64,000 nt of DNA, from NCBI RefSeq assembly GCF_003633685.1, contig NZ_RBKT01000001.1, forward strand, positions 6,696,001 to 6,760,000. The letters are read 5' to 3'. The stretch comes from Micromonospora pisi. Lineage in GTDB: Bacteria; Actinomycetota; Actinomycetes; Mycobacteriales; Micromonosporaceae. The number at the start of each line of letters is the position of its first letter. The stretch's first letter is position 1. Below, piece by piece: positions 31,041 through 39,185 of this stretch. Under the pieces are notes generated by a model that saw nothing but the letters and a program-made list of their open reading frames with translations, was not told the DNA's origin and ran no database searches. Both the position numbers and the translations under genes were made by a program.

Positions 31041-31757
31041 GTGGGATGTGAGCGGAGACACGCATCGGGGTCGGTCGCCGCGTTGGTCCTCGCCGCCGGC
31101 GCCGGGCGGCGCTACGGCGGCCCCAAGGCGCTGATCCCACTCGACGGGCGGCTGCTCGTCGAACGCGCGGTCACGACGGCGCGCGACGGTGGTTGTGATC
31201 CCGTGCTCGCCGTGCTCGGTGCCGGAGCCGCCACCGTACGGGCCGCGGCGGACCTCACCGGGGCGGTGCCGGTCGACAACCCCGACTGGGCCACCGGACT
31301 CGGCTCCTCGCTCCGCGCCGGCCTCGCCGCCCTGGGCGACAGCACGGTGGTGGCCGCGCTCGTCCTCCTGGTCGACATGCCCGGCATCACCGCCGAGGCG
31401 GTCCACCGCCTGGCCGACCTGGCCACTCCGGAGAGCCTCGCCGTCGCCGGTTACCAGGACCGGCGCGGCCACCCGGTCCTGCTCGGCCGGACCCACTGGG
31501 CCGGGGTCGCCGACGTCGCGGTCGGCGAGCTGGGCGCCCGCGCGTACCTGCGGGAACACGCCCACCAGTTGCGGGTGGTGGACTGCGCCGACATCGCCGA
31601 CGACGCCGACCTCGACACCCCCACCGACCTGGCCCGGTTCCCGGGGGCACCACGCGTGCGCCCGCCCGTACAACCGACGGAGGCCGGTGGGACGGCCGGC
31701 GGTGGGCGGGCGTCGTCGTCCACGCGGCGGACGAGCACATCGGCGTACGGTGACTGA
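31041..31757 (+). CDS. MocA-type molybdenum cofactor nucleotidyltransferase
   Basis: 238 aa. The NTP-transferase fold starts with AALVLAAGAGRRYGGPKALIPLDGRLL (signature L-A-A-G-x-x-x-R-x-G-x-x-K split over two strands) and continues with VDNPDWATGLGSSLRAGL and VLLVDMPGI. This matches MocA/MobA-like enzymes that add CMP or GMP to molybdopterin for the xanthine dehydrogenase family. Gap to xdhC is only 17 nt. GTG at 31041 is the likeliest start; a TTG at 31017 is possible. The C-terminal ~45 residues are Pro/Gly/Ser-rich and probably disordered. Confidence 0.82.
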   Translation: MGCERRHASGSVAALVLAAGAGRRYGGPKALIPLDGRLLVERAVTTARDGGCDPVLAVLGAGAATVRAAADLTGAVPVDNPDWATGLGSSLRAGLAALGDSTVVAALVLLVDMPGITAEAVHRLADLATPESLAVAGYQDRRGHPVLLGRTHWAGVADVAVGELGARAYLREHAHQLRVVDCADIADDADLDTPTDLARFPGAPRVRPPVQPTEAGGTAGGGRASSSTRRTSTSAYGD

Positions 31758-31774
31758 GCGGCCACACTGGTGCC

Positions 31775-32905
31775 ATGCGTGAGGTGATGGACGACCTGAT
31801 GCGCTGGTGGCGTGCGGACGCCCCGGTCGGGATGGCCACCGTCACCGCCACCTGGCGCAGTGCCCCCCGTCAACCCGGCGCGACCATGCTCGTCGGTCCG
31901 GACGGCACCGCGGTCGGCAGCGTTTCCGGCGGCTGCGTCGAGGCCGCCGTCTACGACCTGTGCCAGGAGGTGGTGGCCGCCGGTGTACCCCGGGCGCAGC
32001 GCTACGGGGTGCACGACGACGACGCGTACGCCGTGGGCCTGACCTGCGGCGGCAGCATCGAGGTCTTTGTCGAACGGGTGGACCGTGACACCTTCCCCGA
32101 CCTCGCCGAGGTGGCCTCGGCGATCGCCGGGCGGAGCCCGGTAGCGGTGCTCACCTGCGTGGCGGGGCCACCCGAACGGGTGGGCCGGCGGATGGTGCTC
32201 TGGCCCGACCGGCGCAGTGGCTCCCTCGGCTCCGGTCGGCTCGACGACGCGGCCACCGACGACGGGCGCGGACTGCTCGCCGCCGGGCGTACCGGCCTGC
32301 TGCACTACGGTACGGACGGGGAACGCCGGGGCAGTGGGCTGACGCTGCTGCTCAACGCGTACGCCCCACCGGCTCGGATGATCGTCTTCGGGGCGATCGA
32401 CTTCGCCGCGGCGGTGGCCCGGGTCGGCGCCTTCCTCGGCTACCGGGTGACCGTCTGCGACGCCCGCCCGGTCTTCGCCACCGCCCGTAGGTTCCCGGAC
32501 GCAGACGAGGTTGTTGTCGACTGGCCGCACCGCTACCTGGCCGCCGAGGCGCGCGCGGGGCACCTGGACGAACGGACCGTGGTCTGCGTACTCACCCACG
32601 ATCCGAAGTTCGACGTGCCGGTGCTGCGGGTCGCACTGGACCTGCCACTGGCGTACGTCGGCGCGATGGGTTCCCGACGGACCCACGACGACCGGCTGGT
32701 CCGGCTCCGGGAGGAGGGTGTCCCGGAGGCGGCGCTGCGCCGGCTCGCCTCGCCGATCGGGCTCGACCTCGGCGCGCGTACGCCGGAGGAGACCGCCGTC
32801 AGCATCGCCGCCGAGATCGTCGCCACCCGTTGGGGCGGCAACGGCGCCCCACTCTCCCGCCTCGACGGCCGCATCCACACCCACCACCGCACTGCCCCGG
32901 AGTAA
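31775..32905 (+). CDS. xdhC: XdhC/CoxI-family molybdenum cofactor sulfurtransfer/insertion protein
   Basis: 376 aa. The N-terminal XdhC-CoxI domain has ATWRSAPRQPGATMLV, VGSVSGGCVEAAV and GLTCGGSIEVFVE; the C-terminal Rossmann domain has ARMIVFGAIDFAAAVA, VCVLTHDPKFDVPVL and the conserved AYVGAMGSRRTHDDR. XdhC protects sulfurated Moco and loads it into xanthine dehydrogenase. CACACT 6 nt before ATG suggests a leaderless start. The TAA stop is part of the palindrome copy 2. Confidence 0.9.
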   Translation: MREVMDDLMRWWRADAPVGMATVTATWRSAPRQPGATMLVGPDGTAVGSVSGGCVEAAVYDLCQEVVAAGVPRAQRYGVHDDDAYAVGLTCGGSIEVFVERVDRDTFPDLAEVASAIAGRSPVAVLTCVAGPPERVGRRMVLWPDRRSGSLGSGRLDDAATDDGRGLLAAGRTGLLHYGTDGERRGSGLTLLLNAYAPPARMIVFGAIDFAAAVARVGAFLGYRVTVCDARPVFATARRFPDADEVVVDWPHRYLAAEARAGHLDERTVVCVLTHDPKFDVPVLRVALDLPLAYVGAMGSRRTHDDRLVRLREEGVPEAALRRLASPIGLDLGARTPEETAVSIAAEIVATRWGGNGAPLSRLDGRIHTHHRTAPE

Positions 32906-32955
32906 GGAAGGGCCCCTTGTTAACGCTATGCGTTAACAAGGGGCCCTTCCTTACT
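32901..32955. repeat. GGAAGGGGCCCCTT palindrome, copy 2 (26-bp perfect stem)
   Basis: A perfect inverted repeat of 26 bp (32901-32926 with 32930-32955) has a TAT loop; it is the most complete copy of the family. It contains the xdhC stop codon (32903-32905) and ends 2 nt from the stop of the convergent pucR gene, so it should act as a shared bidirectional terminator. Confidence 0.9.
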
Positions 32956-32957
32956 CC

Positions 32958-34520
32958 TCAGCGGGGGAGGCGGAGGGCGAGGAAGAAGTCGACCCGGTCC
33001 TCGAAACGGGACAGGTCCCGCCCGGTGAGTTGTTCGATCCGGCCGATCCGGTAGCGCAACGTGTTGACGTGCAGGTGCAGCAGGGCGGCACAGCGGGTCC
33101 AGGATCCGCCGCAGGCGAGAAAGGAGTCCAGCGTACGGAGCAGGTTCGCGTTGTGCGTCCGGTCGTACGCGAGCAGCGGGGCGAGCAGCCGGCGTTGGAA
33201 CGCCCGCCGGGTGTCGGCCGGCACCCCGGCCAGCAGGAGCAGGTGCGAGGCGAGTTCGTCGGCGCCGACCACACTGGTCCGTTCACCCCGTGCGACAGCC
33301 GTACGCAGGGCGTGCCGGGCCTCCTCGACCGCACCGCCGAGCGCACCTGGTCCGGCCGCCGGGCCGCTCACCCCGACCGCGAGCCGCCCACCGCCCAGCC
33401 CGGGCGCGTACGCGGCCACGCCGGTGCGGATCGCCTCCACCGCGTACGGGGCCTGCGCCGGTGTGACGGCGAGGACGGCGAGGATGGTGTCCGGGAGTCC
33501 GGCGTCGGTCACCGCGACCCGTTCGGTGGCCGGTTCGACCAGTTCGGCGCAGATGGTGACGGCCAGCTCCGGGGGCGTACGCAGGCCGGTCAGGTTGGCG
33601 GCGAGCACCAGGAAGGTCCCGTCCGGCGGCAGCCCGCAGGAGAGCAACCGGCCCCGCAGGTCGACCTGTTCGGTTCCGGTCAGGGCGGCGCCGAGCTGGT
33701 CGGCGAGCCGCCGTTCGATCCGTAGCGCCTCGTCCACCTGGGACCGTTCCAGCGCCACCAGACTGGTCAGTTCGGCCGCCGCGTCGGCCAGCCCGCCCTC
33801 CTGCGACGGGAACGGGTCGCGCCCGGGGGCGGCGCAGGCGAGCAGCCAGGAGGCGAGCCGGTGCTCCGGACGTCCGGGTACGCCGGAGACGACGACCCGG
33901 CGACCCTCCACTGTGGCGTGCGCCGGTAACCGTCCGGCGCCGAGGAAGGCGTGGGCGAGGGTGGCCCGGTCGGTGGCGGCGAGCGCGGTGGTGCCGGCGA
34001 CCTGGCGGCCGGTCGGCGTCAGCACCCAGCAGTCGACGCCCAGTTCGGCGGCGGCCGCCGGGAGCAGGTCGACCAGCCGTGCCCCGGCGGCCATCGCGGC
34101 GACCAGACCCCGGTGCCGTCCGAGTACGGTGGCGAGCCCGGTGGCCCGCTGCGCCCAGAGCGACGGGTTCACCTCGTCGACGATGTCCCGGAACGACACC
34201 TCGATCGGCACCTCGAACAGTGGCATCCGGTGCCGTCGGCACGCGTCGACCAGGTCGTCCGGCACCGAGCCGAAGACCGCGTCACCGGCGCCGATCGCGG
34301 TCACCGACGCCTCGGCGCAGGCCGCGACGAAGGTTTCCGAGTCACTGGCGTCGCGTCGCCAGACCAGACCGGTCAGCACGATCTCGCCGCCGGAGAGGTA
34401 GCGCCGGGGGTCGGGCAGGTCGGTCACGTAGACCCGGCTGACGGGTCGTTCCAGCGCCTCCGCCCCGGTCAGCAGGGTGAGCCGCAGCCGTGGCCGGTGC
34501 AGCGCCTCGCGTAGCAGCAT
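32958..34520 (-). CDS. pucR: PucR-family transcriptional regulator of purine catabolism
   Basis: 520 aa. The N-terminal PucR domain (LREALHRPRLRLTLLTG, VTDLPDPRRYLSGGEIVLTGLVWR in two parts), a central CdaR/GGDEF-like region, and the C-terminal HTH_30 (RTLDSFLACGGSWTRCAALL, HLHVNTLRYRIGRIEQLTG) are all visible. ATG at 34520 follows GGAAGGAA at good spacing. In Bacillus PucR activates uricase and allantoin genes; here it is divergent from the uric-acid operon and convergent with xdhC, so the surrounding purine genes are its probable targets. Confidence 0.9.
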   Translation of the reverse strand: MLLREALHRPRLRLTLLTGAEALERPVSRVYVTDLPDPRRYLSGGEIVLTGLVWRRDASDSETFVAACAEASVTAIGAGDAVFGSVPDDLVDACRRHRMPLFEVPIEVSFRDIVDEVNPSLWAQRATGLATVLGRHRGLVAAMAAGARLVDLLPAAAAELGVDCWVLTPTGRQVAGTTALAATDRATLAHAFLGAGRLPAHATVEGRRVVVSGVPGRPEHRLASWLLACAAPGRDPFPSQEGGLADAAAELTSLVALERSQVDEALRIERRLADQLGAALTGTEQVDLRGRLLSCGLPPDGTFLVLAANLTGLRTPPELAVTICAELVEPATERVAVTDAGLPDTILAVLAVTPAQAPYAVEAIRTGVAAYAPGLGGGRLAVGVSGPAAGPGALGGAVEEARHALRTAVARGERTSVVGADELASHLLLLAGVPADTRRAFQRRLLAPLLAYDRTHNANLLRTLDSFLACGGSWTRCAALLHLHVNTLRYRIGRIEQLTGRDLSRFEDRVDFFLALRLPR

Positions 34521-34576
34521 CGCGGTTCCTTCCGGTCGCGCCACGGGGAGATGGCTCGGGTTTGGAGGAAGCTACG

Positions 34577-34600
34577 GAAACGATACGGGTCACTCGTTTC
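34577..34600. promoter_or_regulatory. Candidate operator between pucR and the uric-acid operon
   Basis: GAAACGA (34577-34583) and TCGTTTC (34594-34600) form a perfect 7-bp inverted repeat with a 10-nt spacer in the divergent promoter region. It could be the PucR site, although it does not resemble the Bacillus motif. Confidence 0.35.
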
Positions 34601-34620
34601 GAATTGGGTGTCGCTGCCGG

Positions 34621-34649
34621 TTCAACCCGCGCTGACTGACTGTTGTACT
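34621..34649 (+). promoter_or_regulatory. Candidate promoter of the uric-acid operon
   Basis: TTCAAC (34621-34626), 17 nt, TGTACT (34644-34649) is a reasonable -35/-10 pair ending 18 nt before the GTG at 34668. Confidence 0.35.
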
Positions 34650-34667
34650 TCTCCCAACCGCGGGGAG

Positions 34668-35264
34668 GTGGCGACCATCAGCGCTTCCGGCCACACCTTG
34701 GACAGTTTCAACACCGCGCCGCCCGACCGGGCCGCACGCGACCTGCTCGCCTGCTGCGCCGTACCGGCGTGGGCGTCGGCTCTGGTCGACCGACGTCCGT
34801 ACCCGGACCTGGGTGTGCTGCTCGCCGTCGCGGACGCCGCGTTGGCGGCGCTGAGCTGGGAAGAAGTCGCGTCGGCGCTCGCCGCCCATCCGCGTATCGG
34901 CGAGCGGCCGGCCGGCGCGGACCGGGAGTCGGCCTGGTCCCGACGGGAGCAGGCCGGCGTCGCCGACGCCGACACCCGGACCAGGGCCGAACTGGCGGTC
35001 GCGAACCGGGAGTACGAGGCCCGCTTCGGTCACCTCTTCCTGATCTTCGCCAGTGGTCGGACCGATACCGAACTGCTCGCCGCGGCCCGGCGACGGTTGC
35101 GCAACGACGACGAGACCGAACGGCGGGTGGTCCACCAGGAGTTGCGGCGGATCGCCCGGCTCCGCCTCGAACGACTCCTCACCGACGACCCGGCCGAGTC
35201 GCCGGTGCGGGGCGCGGTCGACCCGGGTGGGCTGCGCGGAGCGGGAGGGCCGGGCCATGGGTGA
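34668..35264 (+). CDS. uraD: 2-oxo-4-hydroxy-4-carboxy-5-ureidoimidazoline (OHCU) decarboxylase
   Basis: 198 aa. The family core is clear: FNTAPPDRAARDLLACCAVPAWA, AHPRIGERPAG with the catalytic His, EQAGV, NREYEARFGHLFLIFASGRT and ELRRIARLRLERLL. The enzyme decarboxylates OHCU to S-allantoin. The start is uncertain: GTG 34668 lies directly on the GGGGAGG that would be its ribosome site, and the conserved part begins only around residue 10 (TLDSFN). It overlaps the HIU hydrolase gene by 8 nt. Confidence 0.88.
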   Translation: MATISASGHTLDSFNTAPPDRAARDLLACCAVPAWASALVDRRPYPDLGVLLAVADAALAALSWEEVASALAAHPRIGERPAGADRESAWSRREQAGVADADTRTRAELAVANREYEARFGHLFLIFASGRTDTELLAAARRRLRNDDETERRVVHQELRRIARLRLERLLTDDPAESPVRGAVDPGGLRGAGGPGHG

Positions 35265-35598
35265 ACGGTTCGCGCAGGTCTCCACCCATGTGCTGGACAC
35301 CGGACGGGGCATCCCGGCGGCCGGTGTGCACGTACGCCTCGAGCGCCACGACTCCGGTGGCTGGTCACTGGTGGCGCAGGGGCGTACCGACACCGACGGG
35401 CGGCTGCGCGACTGGGTGCCGCTGCACGCCTGCCAGGCCGGCGGCTACCGGCTGGTCTTCTTCGTCGACACGTACTTCGACGGCGACACCTTCTTCCCGG
35501 AGATCACCGTCGCTTTCCGGTTGACCGACCCGGATCAGCGGTACCACGTACCACTGCTGCTCGGCCGGCACGCCTACACCACCTATCGAGGGAGCTGA
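35257..35598 (+). CDS. uraH: 5-hydroxyisourate hydrolase (transthyretin-like)
   Basis: 113 aa with the complete transthyretin-like fold: VSTHVLDTGRGIPAAGVHVRL (active-site His), GRTDTDGRLRDW with the catalytic Arg region, FFPEITVAF and the C-terminal signature YRGS. It hydrolyses 5-hydroxyisourate, the product of urate oxidase, to OHCU. ATG at 35257 lies inside the end of uraD, so the two are translationally coupled. Confidence 0.93.
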   Translation: MGERFAQVSTHVLDTGRGIPAAGVHVRLERHDSGGWSLVAQGRTDTDGRLRDWVPLHACQAGGYRLVFFVDTYFDGDTFFPEITVAFRLTDPDQRYHVPLLLGRHAYTTYRGS

Positions 35599-35601
35599 GC
35601 G

Positions 35602-36477
35602 ATGTCGATCGTGCTCGGGGCCAACCAGTACGGCAAGGCCGAGGTACGTCTGGTCCGGGTGCTCCGGCACGGCGGCCGGCACGAACTGTGCGACCTCAAC
35701 GTGACCGTGACCCTTGCCGGTGACCTCGCCGCGACCCATTTGACCGGCGACAACGCCCAGGTGCTGCCGACCGACTCGCAGAAGAACACCGTCTACGCCT
35801 TTGCCCGCTCGCACGGCGTCGACCAGATCGAGGACTTCGCCCTGCTGCTGGCCCGGCATTTCGTCACCGCCCAGCCGGCGATCAGCCGGGCCCGGGTGCG
35901 GATCGAGGAGTACGGCTGGCAGCGGCTCGGGCCGCACTCGTTCCAGCGGTCCGGTGGTGAGGTCCGCACCGCCACCGCCACCTGCGTCGACTCCGAATTC
36001 GACGCCGACTCCGACGCCGACGCCGGGCTGGTCGAGGTGGAGGCGGGTCTGACCGGGCTGGTGCTGCTCAACTCCACCGACTCGGAGTTCACCGGCTACG
36101 TCAAGGACCCGTACACGACGTTGCCGGAGACCACCGACCGGATCCTCGCCACCGCCGTCGACGCCCGCTGGCGTTACCAGGACACCGGTGTGGACTGGGC
36201 CGGCTCGTACGCGGGGGCGCGGGCCGCGCTGGTCGACGCGTTTGTCGGGACGTACAGCCTGTCGTTGCAGCAGACCCTCTACGCGATGGGTCACCGGGTG
36301 CTGGCCGAGCGACCGGAGATCACCGAGGTACGGCTCTCCCTGCCGAACCGGCACCACCTGCTGGTCGACCTGGCGCCGTTCGGTCTGGAGAACCCGGGCG
36401 AGGTCTTCGTCGCCACCGACCGCCCGTACGGGCTGATCGAGGCGACCATCTCCCGGGCCGGGGACGGGGTGGGGTGA
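35602..36477 (+). CDS. pucL: Urate oxidase (cofactor-free uricase)
   Basis: 291 aa. Both T-fold halves are present: GANQYGKAEVRLVRVLRH, the catalytic Lys-Thr pair context VLPTDSQKNTVYAFA, YGWQRLGPHSF, GLVLLNSTDSEFTGYVKDPYTTLPET (in two parts) and SLPNRHHLLVDLAPFG. It oxidises urate to 5-hydroxyisourate and peroxide. An acidic insert (EFDADSDADAG) about residue 135 lies where uricases vary. The gene is 3 nt from uraH; its TGA overlaps the start of the FAD subunit gene. Confidence 0.94.
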   Translation: MSIVLGANQYGKAEVRLVRVLRHGGRHELCDLNVTVTLAGDLAATHLTGDNAQVLPTDSQKNTVYAFARSHGVDQIEDFALLLARHFVTAQPAISRARVRIEEYGWQRLGPHSFQRSGGEVRTATATCVDSEFDADSDADAGLVEVEAGLTGLVLLNSTDSEFTGYVKDPYTTLPETTDRILATAVDARWRYQDTGVDWAGSYAGARAALVDAFVGTYSLSLQQTLYAMGHRVLAERPEITEVRLSLPNRHHLLVDLAPFGLENPGEVFVATDRPYGLIEATISRAGDGVG

Positions 36478-37340
36478 TGGAGTTCCTGGCGCCGGCGAAC
36501 TGGTCCGAAGCACTGGCGGCCAAGGCGGCGTATCCGGAGGCGCTGCCGATCGCCGGTGGCACCGATGTGATGGTGGAGCTGAACTTCGACCGGCGCCGAC
36601 CGGTGGCCCTGCTCGACCTGGGCCGGGTGGCCGAGCTGACCGAGTGGGGTGGGGACGGCGGACTGATCCGGGTCGGGGCCGGGGTCACCTACCGGCGGAT
36701 CATCACCGAACTCGGCGCCCGGTTGCCCGGCCTGGCGCTGGCCGCCCGTACCGTCGGCTCGCCACAGATCCGCAACCGGGGCACCGTCGGCGGCAACCTC
36801 GGCTCCGCCTCACCGGCCGGGGACGCCCACCCGCCGCTGCTCGCCAGCGGCGCGCTGGTCGAGCTCGGTTCCGTACGCGGCACCCGCCGGATTCCGGTGA
36901 CGGAGTTCTTCACCGGACCGAAGCGCAGCGTACGGGCCCCCGACGAGCTGATCGCGGCGATCCTGGTGCCACCGGCCGGGGGCCCGCAGCAGTTCGCGAA
37001 GGTCGGCACCCGCAACGCGATGGTGATCGCGGTCTGCTCGTTCGCCCTCTCCCTGGAGCCGGTGGCCCGGCGGGTCGGCACCGGCATCGGTTCGGCCGGG
37101 CCGAGGCCGCTGACCGCCGGACCGGCCGAGGAACTGCTCGCCGCCGAACTGTCCTGGGAGGACGCCGGGGCGCTGCCGGAGTCGCTCTCCCGTCGCTTCG
37201 GTGACCTGGTCGCGGCGGCGGCGACCCCGATCGACGACGTACGCGGCACCGCCGCCTACCGCCGGCACGCGCTTGCCGTACTGGCCCGTCGAACACTGCA
37301 CTGGGCCTGGCGGGATCATCGCGAAGGGGGCCGACGATGA
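36477..37340 (+). CDS. Xanthine dehydrogenase FAD-binding subunit
   Basis: 287 aa. The CO-dehydrogenase flavoprotein pattern is complete: FLAPANWSEALAAKAAYPEALPIAGGTDVMVELN (in two parts), VGAGVTYRRI, LAARTVGSPQIRNRGTVGGNLGSASPAGDAHP for FAD binding, and RMAMVIAV-like RNAMVIAVCSFAL. It passes electrons from the 2Fe-2S subunit to the final acceptor. Starts GTG 36474 and ATG 36477 are both possible. The stop overlaps the next ATG (ATGA). Confidence 0.9.
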   Translation: MEFLAPANWSEALAAKAAYPEALPIAGGTDVMVELNFDRRRPVALLDLGRVAELTEWGGDGGLIRVGAGVTYRRIITELGARLPGLALAARTVGSPQIRNRGTVGGNLGSASPAGDAHPPLLASGALVELGSVRGTRRIPVTEFFTGPKRSVRAPDELIAAILVPPAGGPQQFAKVGTRNAMVIAVCSFALSLEPVARRVGTGIGSAGPRPLTAGPAEELLAAELSWEDAGALPESLSRRFGDLVAAAATPIDDVRGTAAYRRHALAVLARRTLHWAWRDHREGGRR

Positions 37341-37843
37341 GGGTCAGCTGCCGGGTCAACGGCGAGCCGCGCACCGCCGACGACGTCTGGGCCGGCGAGA
37401 GCCTGCTCTACCTGCTCCGGGAACGACTCGGCCTCGCCGGGGCCAAGAACGCTTGCGAGCAGGGCGAATGTGGTTCCTGCACGGTCTATCTGGACGGTGT
37501 GCCGGTCTGCGCGTGCCTGGTCGCGGCGGGACAGGCGCAGGACCGCGAGGTGCGTACGGTGGAGGGGTTGACCGGCCCGGACGGCGCGCTCGACCGGGTC
37601 CAACGCGCCTTTGTCGCGGCCGGCGCCGTCCAGTGCGGGTTCTGCACGCCGGGTCTGATGGTGGCGGTGCACGACCTGCTCGCCCGCGACCCGGCCCCGG
37701 TCGACCAGGACATCCGGGAGGCGTTGGCCGGCAACCTGTGCCGGTGCACCGGTTACGAGCACATCATGGCGGCGGTACGGCTGGCCGCCGCCACCCCCGC
37801 GTCGACGCCCACCGGACCGGAGGGTCACGATGATCATCATTGA
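37337..37843 (+). CDS. Xanthine dehydrogenase 2Fe-2S subunit
   Basis: 168 aa. Eight cluster Cys are in the canonical places: KNACEQGECGSCTVYLDG with CAC (plant-type cluster), then QCGFCTPGLM and NLCRCTGYEHI (the second cluster). The His/Asp-rich tail overlaps the next gene by 14 nt. It relays electrons between the molybdenum centre and the flavin. Confidence 0.93.
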   Translation: MRVSCRVNGEPRTADDVWAGESLLYLLRERLGLAGAKNACEQGECGSCTVYLDGVPVCACLVAAGQAQDREVRTVEGLTGPDGALDRVQRAFVAAGAVQCGFCTPGLMVAVHDLLARDPAPVDQDIREALAGNLCRCTGYEHIMAAVRLAAATPASTPTGPEGHDDHH

Positions 37844-39185
37844 GGGTTGTGCGGTGGCCACCGTCGACGCCGACGGGACCGAGTACCGCGACGGACACGT
37901 CGTTGTCGACCAGGGGCGGATCGTCGCCGTCGGCTCCGGCCACGCCGGCCGCCACCACCGCTCGGTACGCCGGGTCGACGGCACCGGATGCCTGGTCACG
38001 CCCGGCCTGGTCAACACCCATCACCACCTCTACCAGTGGGCGACCCGGGGACTGGCTCAGGAGGAGGAACTCTTCGGCTGGCTCCGGGCGCTCTATCCGG
38101 TCTGGGCCGGTCTGGACGCCGAGGTGGTCGCCGCGACCACCGCCGCCGGACTCGGCTGGCTCGCCCGCTCCGGCTGCACCACCAGCACCGACCACCTCTA
38201 CGTCCATCCCCGGGGCGCGGGCGACCTGATGGCGGCGCAGGTTGCGGCGGCGGCCGAGATCGGGCTGCGGTTCCACCCCACCCGCGGCTCGATGGACCTC
38301 GGCCGTTCCGCCGGTGGTCTGCCGCCGGACGAGATCGTCGAGGAGACCGAGACCGCGCTGGCCGCCACCGAGGAGGCGATCGACCGCTTCCACGACCCGG
38401 CCGACGACGCCATGCTCCGGATCGCCGTCGCACCCTGCTCGCCCTTCTCGGTCAGCCCGAAACTGATGACCGAGGCCGCCGCCCTGGCCCGGCGTCGGGG
38501 CGTACGGCTGCACACCCACCTCGCCGAGACGATCGACGAGGAGCACTACTGCCGCGAGACGTACGGCTGCACCCCGGTCGAGTACGCCGAACGACTCGGC
38601 TGGCTCGGCGACGACGTCTGGCTGGCGCACGCCGTCCACCTCGACGACCACGCGGTGGCCCGGCTCGCCGCGACCGGTACCTCGGTGGCGCACTGTCCCA
38701 GCTCGAACGCCCGGCTCGGGGCCGGCACCGCCCGGGTCCGGGACCTGCTCGACGCCGGTGTCCCGGTCGGACTCGGGGTCGACGGGCCGGCCTCGCAGGA
38801 AACGAACCAGCTCGACGCCGAACTGCGTCAGGCGCTCTACGCCGCCCGGCTCCGGGGCGGCCCGGCCGCGCTCACCGCCCGGCAGGCGCTCGCGCTCGGC
38901 ACCATCGGCGGTGCCCGCTGCCTCGGCCGGGCCGGCGAGATCGGCTCGATCGAGCCCGGCAAGCTCGCCGACATCGCCCTGTGGCGGCTCGACGGGCTCG
39001 GCCACACCGGCATCGAGGACCCGGTCGCCGCCCTGGTGCTCGGCCCGCCCGCACCGCTGGAACTGCTGCTGGTCGGGGGCTCACCGGTGGTCGAGCGGGG
39101 CGAGTTGCGTACCGCCGACGAACACGACCTGGTACGGCGTACCCGACGGGCGCACCGGACCCTGATCCGGAAGGCACGCGGATGA
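37830..39185 (+). CDS. 8-oxoguanine deaminase-like amidohydrolase (ATZ/TRZ family)
   Basis: 451 aa. Metal ligands of the amidohydrolase fold are visible: NTHHHLYQW, HTHLAETIDEEH with the catalytic Glu, AHAVHLDD and GVDGPASQE; FHPTRGSMDLG is shared with 8-oxoguanine deaminases. The enzyme would turn 8-oxoguanine into urate, feeding straight into the uricase encoded upstream; guanine or other purine deamination cannot be excluded. It sits between the 2Fe-2S and molybdenum subunit genes and overlaps both (14 nt and ATGA). Confidence 0.82.
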   Translation: MIIIEGCAVATVDADGTEYRDGHVVVDQGRIVAVGSGHAGRHHRSVRRVDGTGCLVTPGLVNTHHHLYQWATRGLAQEEELFGWLRALYPVWAGLDAEVVAATTAAGLGWLARSGCTTSTDHLYVHPRGAGDLMAAQVAAAAEIGLRFHPTRGSMDLGRSAGGLPPDEIVEETETALAATEEAIDRFHDPADDAMLRIAVAPCSPFSVSPKLMTEAAALARRRGVRLHTHLAETIDEEHYCRETYGCTPVEYAERLGWLGDDVWLAHAVHLDDHAVARLAATGTSVAHCPSSNARLGAGTARVRDLLDAGVPVGLGVDGPASQETNQLDAELRQALYAARLRGGPAALTARQALALGTIGGARCLGRAGEIGSIEPGKLADIALWRLDGLGHTGIEDPVAALVLGPPAPLELLLVGGSPVVERGELRTADEHDLVRRTRRAHRTLIRKARG

